Of a DNA stretch of 64,000 bases, positions 1 to 8,353 are shown in pieces. Every line of letters begins with the position of its first letter. Position 1 is the stretch's first letter. The stretch comes from Burkholderia puraquae (GTDB taxonomy: Bacteria > Pseudomonadota > Gammaproteobacteria > Burkholderiales > Burkholderiaceae): contig NZ_NBYX01000012.1 in NCBI RefSeq assembly GCF_002099195.1, positions 878-64,877 of the forward strand, given 5' to 3'. The position numbers were made by a program, and so were the translations under genes. The notes under the pieces are model-generated. The model had not been told where the DNA came from and searched no databases. It saw only the letters and a program-made list of their open reading frames with translations.

Positions 1-2
1 CG

Positions 3-521
3 ACGCTCGGCGGCCTGTTCAAGGCCGGTACGGCGGCGTGGTCGTTTGCGCCGCAGATCACGATGCCGATCTTCGAGGGCGGCCAGAACATCGCGAACCT
101 GAACCTTGCGCACGTGCAGAAGCGCATCGAGATCGCCAACTACGAGAAGGCGATCCAGTCGGCGTTCCGCGAAGTGTCGGACGGTCTTGCCGCACGCGGC
201 ACGTACGACCAGCAGATCGCGGCGCTGGAGCGCAACGAGCACGCGCAGCAGCGACGTTTCGACCTGTCGGACCTGCGTTACAAGAACGGTGTCGACAGCT
301 ACCTGTCGGTGCTGACCGCGCAGACGGACCTGTACTCGGCGCAGCAGACGCTGATCAGCGCACGCCTGGCACGCTGGACCAACCTGGTCACGCTGTACCG
401 TGCACTGGGTGGCGGCTGGATCCAGCGCGCGGGCGAAACGCCGCGCGCGCCGGATGCACCGGTCGACTACGACAAGGCGGCCGCGCCGGCACCTGCGTCG
501 GCAGCGGCGACGAACGGGTAA
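3..521 (+). CDS. Outer-membrane efflux channel (NodT/OprM type), C-terminal part
   Basis: This is the 3' end of a gene that begins left of the window; the open frame runs from base 3 to a TAA. The 172 visible residues match the last third of TolC-family outer-membrane factors. They include the T-M-P-I-F-x-G-G-x-N turn, a long helical stretch (roughly fragment residues 45-110) and the family repeat R-Y-x-N-G-V-x-S-Y-L-x-V-L-x-A-Q. Such proteins form the trimeric exit duct of tripartite RND pumps that export drugs. The tail after G-G-G-W is an Ala/Pro-rich low-complexity end common in Burkholderia homologues. The periplasmic adaptor and RND pump genes are presumably upstream of the window. The family is clear; which RND system it belongs to cannot be told from here. 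Confidence 0.93.
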   Translation, partial: TLGGLFKAGTAAWSFAPQITMPIFEGGQNIANLNLAHVQKRIEIANYEKAIQSAFREVSDGLAARGTYDQQIAALERNEHAQQRRFDLSDLRYKNGVDSYLSVLTAQTDLYSAQQTLISARLARWTNLVTLYRALGGGWIQRAGETPRAPDAPVDYDKAAAPAPASAAATNG

Positions 522-584
522 GCGCAAGGTGGGGCACGAGCGGGAAACCGCTCTTGTCCGTCGAACCGGCAGTACCCAATGACG

Positions 585-620
585 AAACGCCATGGATGAA
601 AATCCGTGGCGTTTTCTTTT
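585..620 (+). terminator. Rho-independent terminator after the efflux operon
   Basis: AACGCCATGGA pairs with TCCGTGGCGTT around a TGAAAA loop (one mismatch). It is followed by the T-rich run TTTTCTTTT, about 65 bases after the stop of the efflux channel gene. Confidence 0.8.
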
Positions 621-810
621 GTGCTGTCGAATCGTGCGGGGAGAAGATCGTTACCGTGACGATGCGTGCGTCGCGTTCCGCTCACGCCGTTAATGCCAAT
701 CACGCCATTCCGTGCGACCGATCGGTATCTCGCTCCGCGCGCCTGCGACCAGCGCTCACGCGTAAAGCGCGATCGCCCGTGCGATCCCGTCCGTCCGACA
801 CCCGCAAAGC

Positions 811-838
811 AAAACGCCACGGTATGCCGTGGCGTTTT
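811..838. terminator. Perfect bidirectional-type terminator near the end of the NCS2 permease gene
   Basis: AAAACGCCACGG and CCGTGGCGTTTT form a perfect 12-bp stem with a TATG tetraloop. T-runs occur on both strands. It lies 39 bases past the permease stop on the minus strand and should mainly end that transcript. Confidence 0.85.
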
Positions 839-876
839 CCGTTACCGCTTGCGCGCCATCGTCCGGCGCGGTGCGA

Positions 877-2253
877 TCAGTGGTGCACGTCGGCGGGACG
901 CCCGTCGAAGTCGTGTCCGGCGCGACGGATCTCGCACTTCGCGTCCCTCTCGCCTTTCACGCCGTTGAACACGATGTTCAGGATCACGGCCGACGCCGAT
1001 GCCAGCAGGATGCCGCTGTGCAGGATCGGTGCGAGCGCGGGCGGCAGCTTCGAGAAGAAGTGCGGCGACACGACCGGCACGAGGCCCATGCCGATGCTCA
1101 CGGCGACGATGAACAGGTTGTGCGAGTGGTTCACGAAGTCGACCTTCGACAGCACCTTGATGCCGTTCGCGGCCACCATCCCGAACATCACGATGCCCGC
1201 GCCGCCGAGCACGAACGGCGGTACCGACGCGACGACCTGCGCCATCTTCGGGAACAGGCCGAGCAGCACGAGGATCACGCCGCCGGTCGCACACACGAAA
1301 CGGCTCTTCACGCCCGTCACGCCGATCAGGCCGACGTTCTGCGAGAACGACGTATGCGGGAACGAGTTGAAGATGCCGCCGATCAGCGTGCCGAGGCCGT
1401 CGACGCGCAGGCCGCGCACGAGGCGCTCCTGGTTGACCGGGCGATCGACCATGTCGCCGACCGCGAGGAACATGCCGGTCGATTCGATGAACGTGACGAA
1501 CATCACCGTGACCATCGTCACGATCGACAGCGGGTCGAAGTGCGGCAGGCCGAAGTGGAACGGCATCACGACGCCGACCCACGGTGCGTGCGCGACGCCG
1601 TCGGTATTCACGCGGCCGATCGCGAACGCGATCGCAAAGCCGGCGACGATGCCGAGCAGCACCGAGATGTTCGCGACGAAGCCGCGGCCGAACTTGTTGA
1701 TCAGCAGGATCAGCGTGAGCACGAGCAGCGACAGGCCGAGATAGACGGGGCTGCCGTACTCGGGGTTGCCGACGCCGCCGGCCGCCCAGTTGATGCCGAC
1801 TTCCATCAGCGACAGCCCGATCACCGCGATCACGGTGCCGACGACCACCGGCGGGAAGAACCGCAACAGCTTGCCGATCATCGGCGCGAGCACGATGCCG
1901 ATGATGCCGGCCGCGATCGTTGAACCGAAGATGTCGAGAATGCCGAGGCCGGGGTTCGTTCCGATCGCGATCATCGGGCCGACTGCCGCGAACGTGCAGC
2001 CCATGATGACGGGCAGGCGGATCCCGAAGATCCACAGGCCCAGCGTCTGGATCAGCGTCGCAATGCCGCACGAAAACAGATCGGCGCTGATCAGGAACGC
2101 GATCTGGTCTTTCGGCAGCTTGAGCGCGGCGCCGACGATAAGCGGCACGGCGACAGCGCCGGCGTACATGACGAGGACGTGTTGCAGGCCAAGCGTTACC
2201 AGCTTGCCGGTCGGCAGCACCTCATCGCACGGATGGACCGTGTTCGATTGCAT
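877..2253 (-). CDS. NCS2 nucleobase permease (xanthine/urate type)
   Basis: This is a 458-residue inner-membrane proton symporter of the nucleobase:cation symporter-2 family, importing xanthine, uric acid or uracil. The sequence shows about 12-14 hydrophobic segments and the family signature Q-N-V-G-L-I-G-V-T-G. A second family element, F-I-E-S-T-G-M-F-L-A-V-G-D, carries the conserved substrate-binding Glu. The E-S-T-G and Q-N-V-G pattern resembles XanQ/UacT more than UraA, so a purine is the likelier substrate; this is inference. I chose the ATG at 2253 because GGAGTGAGACAG sits just upstream. An in-frame ATG at 2319 would add 22 residues without a ribosome site. It is transcribed away from the FGGY kinase gene, with a shared 438-base upstream region. 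No purine catabolic gene adjoins it. Confidence 0.93.
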   Translation of the reverse strand: MQSNTVHPCDEVLPTGKLVTLGLQHVLVMYAGAVAVPLIVGAALKLPKDQIAFLISADLFSCGIATLIQTLGLWIFGIRLPVIMGCTFAAVGPMIAIGTNPGLGILDIFGSTIAAGIIGIVLAPMIGKLLRFFPPVVVGTVIAVIGLSLMEVGINWAAGGVGNPEYGSPVYLGLSLLVLTLILLINKFGRGFVANISVLLGIVAGFAIAFAIGRVNTDGVAHAPWVGVVMPFHFGLPHFDPLSIVTMVTVMFVTFIESTGMFLAVGDMVDRPVNQERLVRGLRVDGLGTLIGGIFNSFPHTSFSQNVGLIGVTGVKSRFVCATGGVILVLLGLFPKMAQVVASVPPFVLGGAGIVMFGMVAANGIKVLSKVDFVNHSHNLFIVAVSIGMGLVPVVSPHFFSKLPPALAPILHSGILLASASAVILNIVFNGVKGERDAKCEIRRAGHDFDGRPADVHH

Positions 2254-2691
2254 CTGTCTCACTCCATGATCTTGTTTTCGGGGTGATACGAAATTATTCG
2301 GAATGAATCCAGGCAACAAGAGTGCTGGGTTCTATTCCGCTCTTTGCTGGTTCGATATGCCATCTCGGCATGGAACAGGGTGTCGATCATCGGGAAACTG
2401 CCGCAGGAGTGAGGTTTCCCGGATTTATAGCCCTTCAAAATAATGCGGACCCCCGTGTCAAATATAGGCCGCCTTATGGTGTGTATCGGACGGGCGGCAT
2501 AGTGGCAAAAAGTGCCTGGGGAAAATCGTGCCGGGTTAACCCGCGAACGGCCGCTTTGGCAGGCAAGGTGCAGCCGGGTGAAACCCGGCCGGCGAACGCG
2601 TTTTCGACCGCCGCAGCGGCAGCAAAAAACGGGGCGCGTATTGCGATCCCGTTATCATCGACATCCGTTCATTCAACTTCACCCTCACGTC
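2254..2691. promoter_or_regulatory. Divergent upstream region of NCS2 permease and FGGY kinase
   Basis: The 438 bases between two divergent genes are noticeably more AT-rich around 2420-2500 (for example the run TTCAAAATAATG) than the flanking genes, as expected for promoters. I found no convincing long palindrome. A weak GTTATCATCG stretch lies about 30 bases before the kinase ATG. No ORF here has convincing codon use. Confidence 0.4.
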
Positions 2692-4128
2692 ATGCGCCTG
2701 CTCGGAATCGACCTCGGCACCGGCTCCGTCAAACTCGTCACGCTCGATGCCGATGGCGTCGAGCGCGCGGTCGCGAGCGAACCTTATGCGCTGTCGTCGC
2801 CGCAGCCCGGCTGGGCCGAGATCGCGCCCGATACGTGGTGGCAGGCGCTCGTGCGCGCGGCCGCGCGGCTGCCGGCCGATGAGCGCACGCAGGTGGCGGC
2901 GATCGGCTTCTCGGGGCAGATGCACGGCGTCGTGCTGATCGATGCGGCCGGGCAGCCGGTGCGGCCCGCGCTGCTGTGGCCGGACACGCGCGCGGTGCGC
3001 GAAGCGGACGCGGCCGGCTGGCCCGTCGCACCGAATCCCGTCGCGCCGGGCATGGCCGGCCCGCTGTTGCGCTGGCTGGCCACGCATGAACCGGCTGCGC
3101 TGCACGCCGCGCGCTGGGCCGTGCAGCCGAAGGACTGGTTGCGCATCGCGCTGGGCGGCGACGTCGCGGCCGATCCGAGCGACGCGTGCGCGACCGCGCT
3201 CGCGACGCCCGACGGTGCATGGGATCTCGCATTGATCGGCGCGCTCGGCCTGCCGGCTGACCGGTTCGCACCGGTCCTTCCGTCGACTGCGCGCTGCGGG
3301 ACGCTCGGCGCGCAGGCTGCCGCGGCACTCGGCCTGCCGGCCGGCGTGCCGCTGGCGACGGGCGCGGCCGACACCGCATGCGCGGCGCTCGGCAGCGGGC
3401 TCGCCGCCGCCGGCGATGCGCTGCTGACGACGGGCAGCGGCGGCCAGATCGTCGTGCTCGCGGATGCGCTGCCGCCCGCGCGACGCGGGCTGCATCGCTA
3501 TCGCGCGGCGGCCGGCGGCGGTTATTACACGATGGCCGCGATGCAGAACGTCGGGCTGGCGCTCGAAGCCGTGCGCGGCTGGCTCGGCTACGCGCGGTGG
3601 GCCGATGCGTATGACGATGCGTTCGCCCAGGCTGCGTCGGAACGGCTGTGCTTCCTGCCGTACCTGACGGGCGAGCGTTCGCCGTGGATGAACCCCGATG
3701 CGCGCGGCGGCTGGCTCGGCCTCGGGCTGGGCGACACGCGCGGTGCGATGATGCGCGCCGCGTTCGAAGGCGTCGCGTTCGCGTTGCGCGCCGGGCTCGA
3801 TGCGATCCGCGATGCCGATCGTGGCGATCCGGTCACGACGCTGCGTCTCGCAGGCGGCGGCTCGGTCGACCCGCGCTGGCGCCAGCTGCTTGCCGATGCG
3901 CTGGGCGCGTCGCTCCACGCAATCGACTGCCCGAACGCCGCGACGCGCGGCGCCGCGCTGCTCGCGGGCGTCGCGATCGGGCACTGGCGGGAAGACGCGT
4001 TGCACGCGCTGGCGCCGGCCGCGTCGCCGGTTGCCGAGCCGAGCGACGATCGTGTGCTGGCCGCGCGCCACGCGCGCTTCATCGATCTGTATGCACGTAC
4101 GGATGCATGGTTCACGACGGGCGTTTAA
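2692..4128 (+). CDS. FGGY-family carbohydrate kinase (xylulokinase-like)
   Basis: The 478-residue protein has both FGGY halves. The N-terminal actin-like ATPase fold opens with L-G-I-D-L-G-T-G-S-V-K, and the sugar loop G-F-S-G-Q-M-H-G-V appears near residue 80. The C-terminal half carries L-P-Y-L-T-G-E-R-S-P and the nucleotide-binding L-R-L-A-G-G-G. These are the marks of xylulokinases, which make D-xylulose 5-phosphate from D-xylulose and ATP in the cytoplasm. The protein has many Ala/Arg substitutions and differs clearly from the second FGGY kinase at 23863-25344, so the two are paralogues with perhaps different ketoses. The upstream in-frame extension to 2512 lacks codon bias, so ATG 2692 is preferred. 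No transporter or dehydrogenase adjoins it; it appears monocistronic. Confidence 0.88.
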   Translation: MRLLGIDLGTGSVKLVTLDADGVERAVASEPYALSSPQPGWAEIAPDTWWQALVRAAARLPADERTQVAAIGFSGQMHGVVLIDAAGQPVRPALLWPDTRAVREADAAGWPVAPNPVAPGMAGPLLRWLATHEPAALHAARWAVQPKDWLRIALGGDVAADPSDACATALATPDGAWDLALIGALGLPADRFAPVLPSTARCGTLGAQAAAALGLPAGVPLATGAADTACAALGSGLAAAGDALLTTGSGGQIVVLADALPPARRGLHRYRAAAGGGYYTMAAMQNVGLALEAVRGWLGYARWADAYDDAFAQAASERLCFLPYLTGERSPWMNPDARGGWLGLGLGDTRGAMMRAAFEGVAFALRAGLDAIRDADRGDPVTTLRLAGGGSVDPRWRQLLADALGASLHAIDCPNAATRGAALLAGVAIGHWREDALHALAPAASPVAEPSDDRVLAARHARFIDLYARTDAWFTTGV

Positions 4129-4402
4129 ACTCGAACACTTGTTCTTTTGCGTCAGCGATGACGCGTCGTGGCAAGCCGGTGACCGTTTCCCGCACGCGAT
4201 GCGCGGCCGGACCGGCCATCATGGCGAGCACGAGATTCTTTCGCCGCGCCGTGCGCGATGCCGCGCAGCGCGGTTTCGACAGCTTTGCATGGAACCCGGT
4301 GCGAAGCATGGGGCGGGCGTCCGTGCTGACGCCCCACGCCGGTCGACATGAGCGCTGACGCGCGAACCCGGGCCGACCTCACACACAGACAGGAGTCATA
4401 CG

Positions 4403-5509
4403 ATGAAGACGAAAGCAGCGATTGCATGGAAGGCGGGCGCGCCGCTGACGATCGAGGAAGTCGATCTGGAAGGGCCGCGCGCCGGCGAAGTGCTGATCGA
4501 GGTGAAGGCGACGGGCATCTGTCACACCGACTACTACACGCTGTCGGGCGCCGATCCGGAAGGGATCTTCCCGGCGATCCTCGGCCATGAAGGCGCGGGC
4601 GTCGTGGTCGACGTCGGCCCCGGCGTCGGCACCGTGCGCAAGGGCGATCACGTGATTCCGCTCTATACGCCGGAATGCCGCGAGTGCAAGTTCTGCCTGT
4701 CGCGCAAGACCAACCTGTGCCAGAAGATCCGCGCGACGCAGGGCAAGGGCCTGATGCCCGACGCGACGTCGCGCTTCTCGCTCGACGGCAAGCCGCTGTT
4801 CCACTACATGGGCACGTCGACGTTCTCGAACTACATCGTCGTGCCGGAGATCGCGGTGGCGAAGGTGCGCGAGGACGCGCCGTTCGACAAGATCTGCTAC
4901 ATCGGCTGCGGCGTGACGACGGGCGTCGGCGCGGTCGTGTACTCGGCGAAGGTCGAGGCCGGTGCGAACGTCGTCGTGTTCGGCCTCGGCGGCATCGGCC
5001 TGAACGTGATCCAGGGCGCGAAGATGGTCGGCGCGGACAAGATCATCGGCGTCGACATCAACCCGAAGCGCGTCGAGCTCGCGAAAAAGTTCGGGATGAC
5101 GCACTTCATCAACCCGAACGAAGTCGAGAACGTGGTCGACCACATCGTGCAGCTGACCGACGGCGGTGCGGACTACTCGTTCGAATGCGTGGGCAACGTG
5201 AAGCTGATGCGCCAGGCGCTCGAGTGCACGCACAAGGGCTGGGGCCAGTCGTTCATCATCGGTGTGGCGGCAGCCGGCGAGGAAATCAGCACGCGTCCGT
5301 TCCAGCTCGTGACGGGCCGCGAATGGAAGGGTTCGGCGTTCGGCGGCGCACGCGGCCGCACCGACGTGCCGAAGATCGTCGACTGGTACATGGAAGGCAA
5401 GATCAACATCGACGACCTGATCACGCACACGCTGCCGCTCGAGCGGATCAACGAAGGCTTCGACCTGATGAAGGCCGGCGAGTCGATCCGCTCGGTCGTG
5501 CTGTACTGA
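4403..5509 (+). CDS. frmA: S-(hydroxymethyl)glutathione dehydrogenase (class III alcohol dehydrogenase)
   Basis: The enzyme oxidises the spontaneous formaldehyde-glutathione adduct to S-formylglutathione with NAD. The 368 residues carry the catalytic zinc Cys in G-I-C-H-T-D-Y-Y near residue 38 and H-E-G-A-G around 65. The structural zinc cluster C-R-E-C-K-F-C-x8-C lies near 92-106, and the nucleotide fold is G-L-G-G-I-G. Length matches the family. AGGAGT precedes the ATG. It is followed after 16 bases by S-formylglutathione hydrolase, so the two steps are co-transcribed. No FrmR-type regulator is adjacent. Confidence 0.97.
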   Translation: MKTKAAIAWKAGAPLTIEEVDLEGPRAGEVLIEVKATGICHTDYYTLSGADPEGIFPAILGHEGAGVVVDVGPGVGTVRKGDHVIPLYTPECRECKFCLSRKTNLCQKIRATQGKGLMPDATSRFSLDGKPLFHYMGTSTFSNYIVVPEIAVAKVREDAPFDKICYIGCGVTTGVGAVVYSAKVEAGANVVVFGLGGIGLNVIQGAKMVGADKIIGVDINPKRVELAKKFGMTHFINPNEVENVVDHIVQLTDGGADYSFECVGNVKLMRQALECTHKGWGQSFIIGVAAAGEEISTRPFQLVTGREWKGSAFGGARGRTDVPKIVDWYMEGKINIDDLITHTLPLERINEGFDLMKAGESIRSVVLY

Positions 5510-5525
5510 CCCGGAGCGCACCGCG

Positions 5526-6374
5526 ATGCTCGAACTCGTTTCCTCGCATGCGTGCCACGGCGGCGAGCAGCGTTTCTACCGTCACGATTCGGCGGCCATC
5601 GGCCTGCCGATGAAGTTCTCGGTGTACCTGCCGCCGCAGGCCGCGCACGGCCGCGTGCCGGCGCTGTTCTATCTCGCGGGGCTTACGTGCACCGACGAGA
5701 CGTTCGCGATCAAGGCCGGCGCGCAGCAATACGCGGCGCAGCACGGCATCGCGCTCGTGATGCCCGACACGAGCCCGCGCGGCGCGGGCGTGCCGGGCGA
5801 GACCGATGCGTGGGACTTCGGCGTCGGCGCGGGCTTCTACGTCGATGCGACCGAGGCGCCGTGGTCCACGCATTACCGGATGGAGTCGTACGTGACGGGC
5901 GAGCTGCGCGAGCTCGTCGCGGCCGAGCTGCCGATCGACGGCGCGCGGCTCGGGATCTTCGGCCACTCGATGGGCGGGCACGGCGCGCTGACGCTCGCGT
6001 TGCGTCATCCGGGCCTGTACCGGTCGGTGTCGGCGTTCGCGCCGATCGCCGCGCCGACGCGCTGCCCGTGGGGCGAGAAGGCGTTCTCGGGTTACCTCGG
6101 CGCCGATCGCGATGCGTGGAAGGCGCACGATGCGAGCGAGCTCGTCGCGCGCGCCGATGCGCCGAAGTTCGCGGACGGCATCCTCGTCGATCAGGGCCTC
6201 GCCGATCAGTTCCTCGCGAACCAGCTGAACCCCGACGTGTTCGAAGCCGCGTGCGCGAAGGCCGGCCAGCCGCTGACGCTGCGCCGCCATCCGGGCTACG
6301 ACCACGGCTACTACTTCATCTCGACGTTCATCGCCGATCACATTGCGCATCACGCGCGGGTGCTGGCTCGGTGA
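5526..6374 (+). CDS. fghA: S-formylglutathione hydrolase
   Basis: This cytoplasmic esterase completes formaldehyde detoxification by hydrolysing S-formylglutathione to formate and glutathione. It is a 282-residue alpha/beta hydrolase of the esterase D family. The nucleophile is Ser148 in G-H-S-M-G-G, the family start motif L-A-G-L-T-C-T-D-E is near 50-58, and the catalytic His lies in G-Y-D-H-G-Y-Y near the end. It starts 16 bases after frmA with a GGAGCG ribosome site, so it belongs to the same transcript. Length and all catalytic elements are normal. Confidence 0.97.
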   Translation: MLELVSSHACHGGEQRFYRHDSAAIGLPMKFSVYLPPQAAHGRVPALFYLAGLTCTDETFAIKAGAQQYAAQHGIALVMPDTSPRGAGVPGETDAWDFGVGAGFYVDATEAPWSTHYRMESYVTGELRELVAAELPIDGARLGIFGHSMGGHGALTLALRHPGLYRSVSAFAPIAAPTRCPWGEKAFSGYLGADRDAWKAHDASELVARADAPKFADGILVDQGLADQFLANQLNPDVFEAACAKAGQPLTLRRHPGYDHGYYFISTFIADHIAHHARVLAR

Positions 6375-6386
6375 GCCGTCCCTGAC

Positions 6387-6419
6387 GCCACGTCGTTGCG
6401 CGCCAACGGGCGACGTGGC
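6387..6419 (+). terminator. Hairpin after frmA-fghA
   Basis: GCCACGTCG and CGACGTGGC form a perfect 9-bp stem 12 bases after the fghA stop, with a TTG/CAA pairing inside the loop. No clean T-run follows, so it may mark a factor-dependent end or an mRNA-stabilising end. Confidence 0.5.
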
Positions 6420-6588
6420 TGTCATCCTTCGATATGCCCCCGGGGGCACCCACTCGGAAAAATCTTCTGCCGCCGCCAATTCGTATTCGTTCTATAGGAT
6501 ATCGAATCGATTCGCCGAATAATGATCGACGATTTAATCGTGGTGAAATTTGTTCGAGCGAGGCTTTGACCTGAATGGGCGATAGGGT

Positions 6589-7231
6589 TTGCGAGGGGTC
6601 AAACAATTCCCCGAACTGGGGGTTGATCAATCTGTTTGCGTGAAACTTGTGCCTGAGCGATGGGGTGGCGGCGTCAAATACATCCAGGCGTTCAAGGATG
6701 CGTGGGTCATGCACAACACGTCGCATATCCGGGCAGCGGCGGGGCGAAACCGTCTACCGCGGGAAATGCTCGCGGGCGTATGCTGGATCGAGGTTGGCGG
6801 TGATCCCGAGTTCATCGATCGCGTCGCATTCGAAGCACGCACGTTCGACTGGAGTGATCCGCCGTTCGTCGACAAGCATCTGACGCTCGCGCGTCATCCG
6901 GCAATGACGTCGTTCGGTCCGGTGAGCATGCAGCTTCGCACGGCGGCACAAACGCTCGGAATGGATCCGTCTAAAATGTCGGCGTCGCAATTCCGGAATT
7001 TGGCCCACTGCCTTCGACGCGATATCTTCAATATCGATGTGGTGGCGCGTCATCTTCGGCAATTGGCTGCGCGCGATGGATTCCAATACCCGCTTTCGAT
7101 GGATCAGTCGCATCATCGGCACTCGCTATAACCGAGGAAGCGGATTGTCTCTCGAGCAGATCAGACAAAATGCCAGTTACGGCAATTTCATCGTTACGCA
7201 TTGGCCGCGTTTCGTTCGGCTCATGCAGTAG
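6589..7231 (+). pseudogene. Lytic-transglycosylase-like (lysozyme fold) gene with frameshift
   Basis: Two overlapping frames together read like one lysozyme-superfamily protein. Frame 1 (6589-7131) shows A-G-V-C-W-I-E-V-G-G-D-P, matching the catalytic-Glu motif of SLT domains. It continues with G-P-V-S-M-Q-L-R-T-A-A-Q-T-L-G, like the G-x-M-Q-x-x-x-x-T-A motif, and N-I-D-V-V-A-R-H-L-R-Q-L. The expected last motif, R-Y-N-R-G-S-G, appears only in frame 2 (to 7231) followed by S-L-E-Q-I-R-Q-N. A one-base shift near 7103-7112 would join them. The 5' end is also unclear: frame 1 has only a TTG at 6589, while an ATG at 6575 in frame 2 gives 22 residues ending L-I-N-L-F-A before a stop, which may be the true start before another shift. 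GC is lower than in neighbours. The fold call is from motif order; enzyme activity is doubtful unless the shifts are sequencing errors. Confidence 0.6.
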
Positions 7232-7248
7232 CGCATCAGGACGCAAAC

Positions 7249-7545
7249 ATGACTCGTCTTCTCCGCTTTGCCATTCATGTCGCCTGCGTCATCGGCTTGC
7301 TCGTCGCCGTTGTGATCACCGGGAACAAGTACGCGTGGATGCATGAAATCGATCCGTCCATCGCGACCGACGCAATCGAGGATGCAGCAGGTGACCGGAC
7401 GCTCGTCACCTATGCGTTGCTCATGGTCGTCGCGGTTACCCAGGTCGTGTTGCTCGCGAGATCCGGTGCTGCCGGTGTCAAACCCTGGGGCGGCTTCCTG
7501 ATTCTTGCGGCGACAGGCGTATGCGCATGGAGAGCGAGCCTGTAG
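7249..7545 (+). CDS. Small membrane protein, possible partner of the lytic-transglycosylase-like gene
   Basis: This is a 98-residue protein I do not recognise as a named family. It has three hydrophobic segments at about residues 6-22, 46-64 and 76-93. Between the first two lies a polar stretch (about 23-45) with several acidic residues, which could face the periplasm. It starts 17 bases after the frame-2 stop of the preceding gene, with an AGGA ribosome site before ATG 7249, so the two are probably co-transcribed. Small polytopic proteins directly after peptidoglycan-cleaving genes are sometimes immunity proteins; that is only a suggestion here. Base composition is below the local average, as in its neighbour. 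Confidence 0.6.
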   Translation: MTRLLRFAIHVACVIGLLVAVVITGNKYAWMHEIDPSIATDAIEDAAGDRTLVTYALLMVVAVTQVVLLARSGAAGVKPWGGFLILAATGVCAWRASL

Positions 7546-7570
7546 CGTCGTCGTCGGCCCTTGCAGGCCG

Positions 7571-8353
7571 TCATGCCCGCCGCAACAAGCTCGCGCCGTA
7601 CACGAGCGCCGACAGCGCGGTGATCCAGAAGCTCGTCGGCCAGTCGGTGTGATACGCGAGCACGATGCCGAGCCACGCTTCGAACAACGCGAACAGCGCG
7701 GCGAGCAGCACGCCGGTCGATAGCCGCGTCGTCACGTTCTGCGCGGCGGCAGCCGGGCCGACCAGCAGCGTGAACACCAGCAGTACGCCGACGATCTGCG
7801 TCGCGGCGGCCACCGCGAGCGCGCACACGGCGAGGAACAGCATCGATACCGTGCGCAGCGACACGCCCTTGGCTTCGGCCAGTTCGGGCTGCAGCGATGC
7901 GAACAGCAGCGGCCGCGCGATCAGCGCGAGTGCGAGCAGGCTCACGGCGCCGATGCCGGCGAGCACTGCGAGCGTGTCGTGGCTGACCGCGAGCACGTTG
8001 CCGAACAGCAGCGCGGTGACCTGCGTCGCGAACGACGTATAGAAATGCAGGAACAGCAGGCCGAAGCCGAGCGCGCCCGACAGGATCACACCGATCGCGA
8101 CGTCGCGGCCCGCGAGCTTCTCGCCGAGCGCGCCCATCGCGATCCCGGCCGCGAGCGTGAAGCCGACCATCCCCCAGATCGGCGAGATGCCGAGCAGGAC
8201 CGCGCCCGTCGCGCCGGTGAAGCCGACGTGCGACAGTGCATGGCCGGCGAAGGTCTGCCCGCGCAGCACCAGGAAGTAGCCGACGATGCCCGCGAGCACC
8301 GCGACGATCCCCGACGCCGCGAAGGCGTTGATCATGAAGTCGTATTCAAACAT
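7571..8353 (-). CDS. znuB: Zinc/manganese ABC transporter permease
   Basis: This is a 260-residue inner-membrane permease of the ABC-3 family that moves divalent metal delivered by the binding protein. About seven or eight hydrophobic segments are visible. The conserved G-Q-T-F-A-G-H-A-L-S-H-V-G-F-T-G-A stretch near residues 32-48 carries the family's histidines. It is the last gene of the zur-znuA-znuC-znuB operon, and its start overlaps the end of znuC by 8 bases, which implies translational coupling. Length is typical. Confidence 0.95.
   Translation of the reverse strand: MFEYDFMINAFAASGIVAVLAGIVGYFLVLRGQTFAGHALSHVGFTGATGAVLLGISPIWGMVGFTLAAGIAMGALGEKLAGRDVAIGVILSGALGFGLLFLHFYTSFATQVTALLFGNVLAVSHDTLAVLAGIGAVSLLALALIARPLLFASLQPELAEAKGVSLRTVSMLFLAVCALAVAAATQIVGVLLVFTLLVGPAAAAQNVTTRLSTGVLLAALFALFEAWLGIVLAYHTDWPTSFWITALSALVYGASLLRRA

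Larger units (their letters stand above)
522..876. other. Intergenic stretch between efflux channel and NCS2 permease
   Basis: This 355-base convergent gap holds the two terminator hairpins listed separately, at 585-620 and 811-838. Both are built on the same sequence core (AAACGCCA paired with TGGCGTTT). Between them, 621-810, I see no coding frame with Burkholderia-like codon use and no further signal. Confidence 0.6.

Noticed and set aside
38..1744. 568-codon open frame on the plus strand across the efflux gene end and the NCS2 permease
   Set aside because: It is out of frame with the efflux gene and antisense to the permease; the protein is Arg/Pro-rich with no domain. It is a high-GC shadow.
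6503..6514. Palindrome CGAATCGATTCG upstream of the lytic-transglycosylase-like gene
   Set aside because: It is perfect but short, single, and not tied to a regulator. It also lacks the SorC-operator spacing despite sharing CGAAT.
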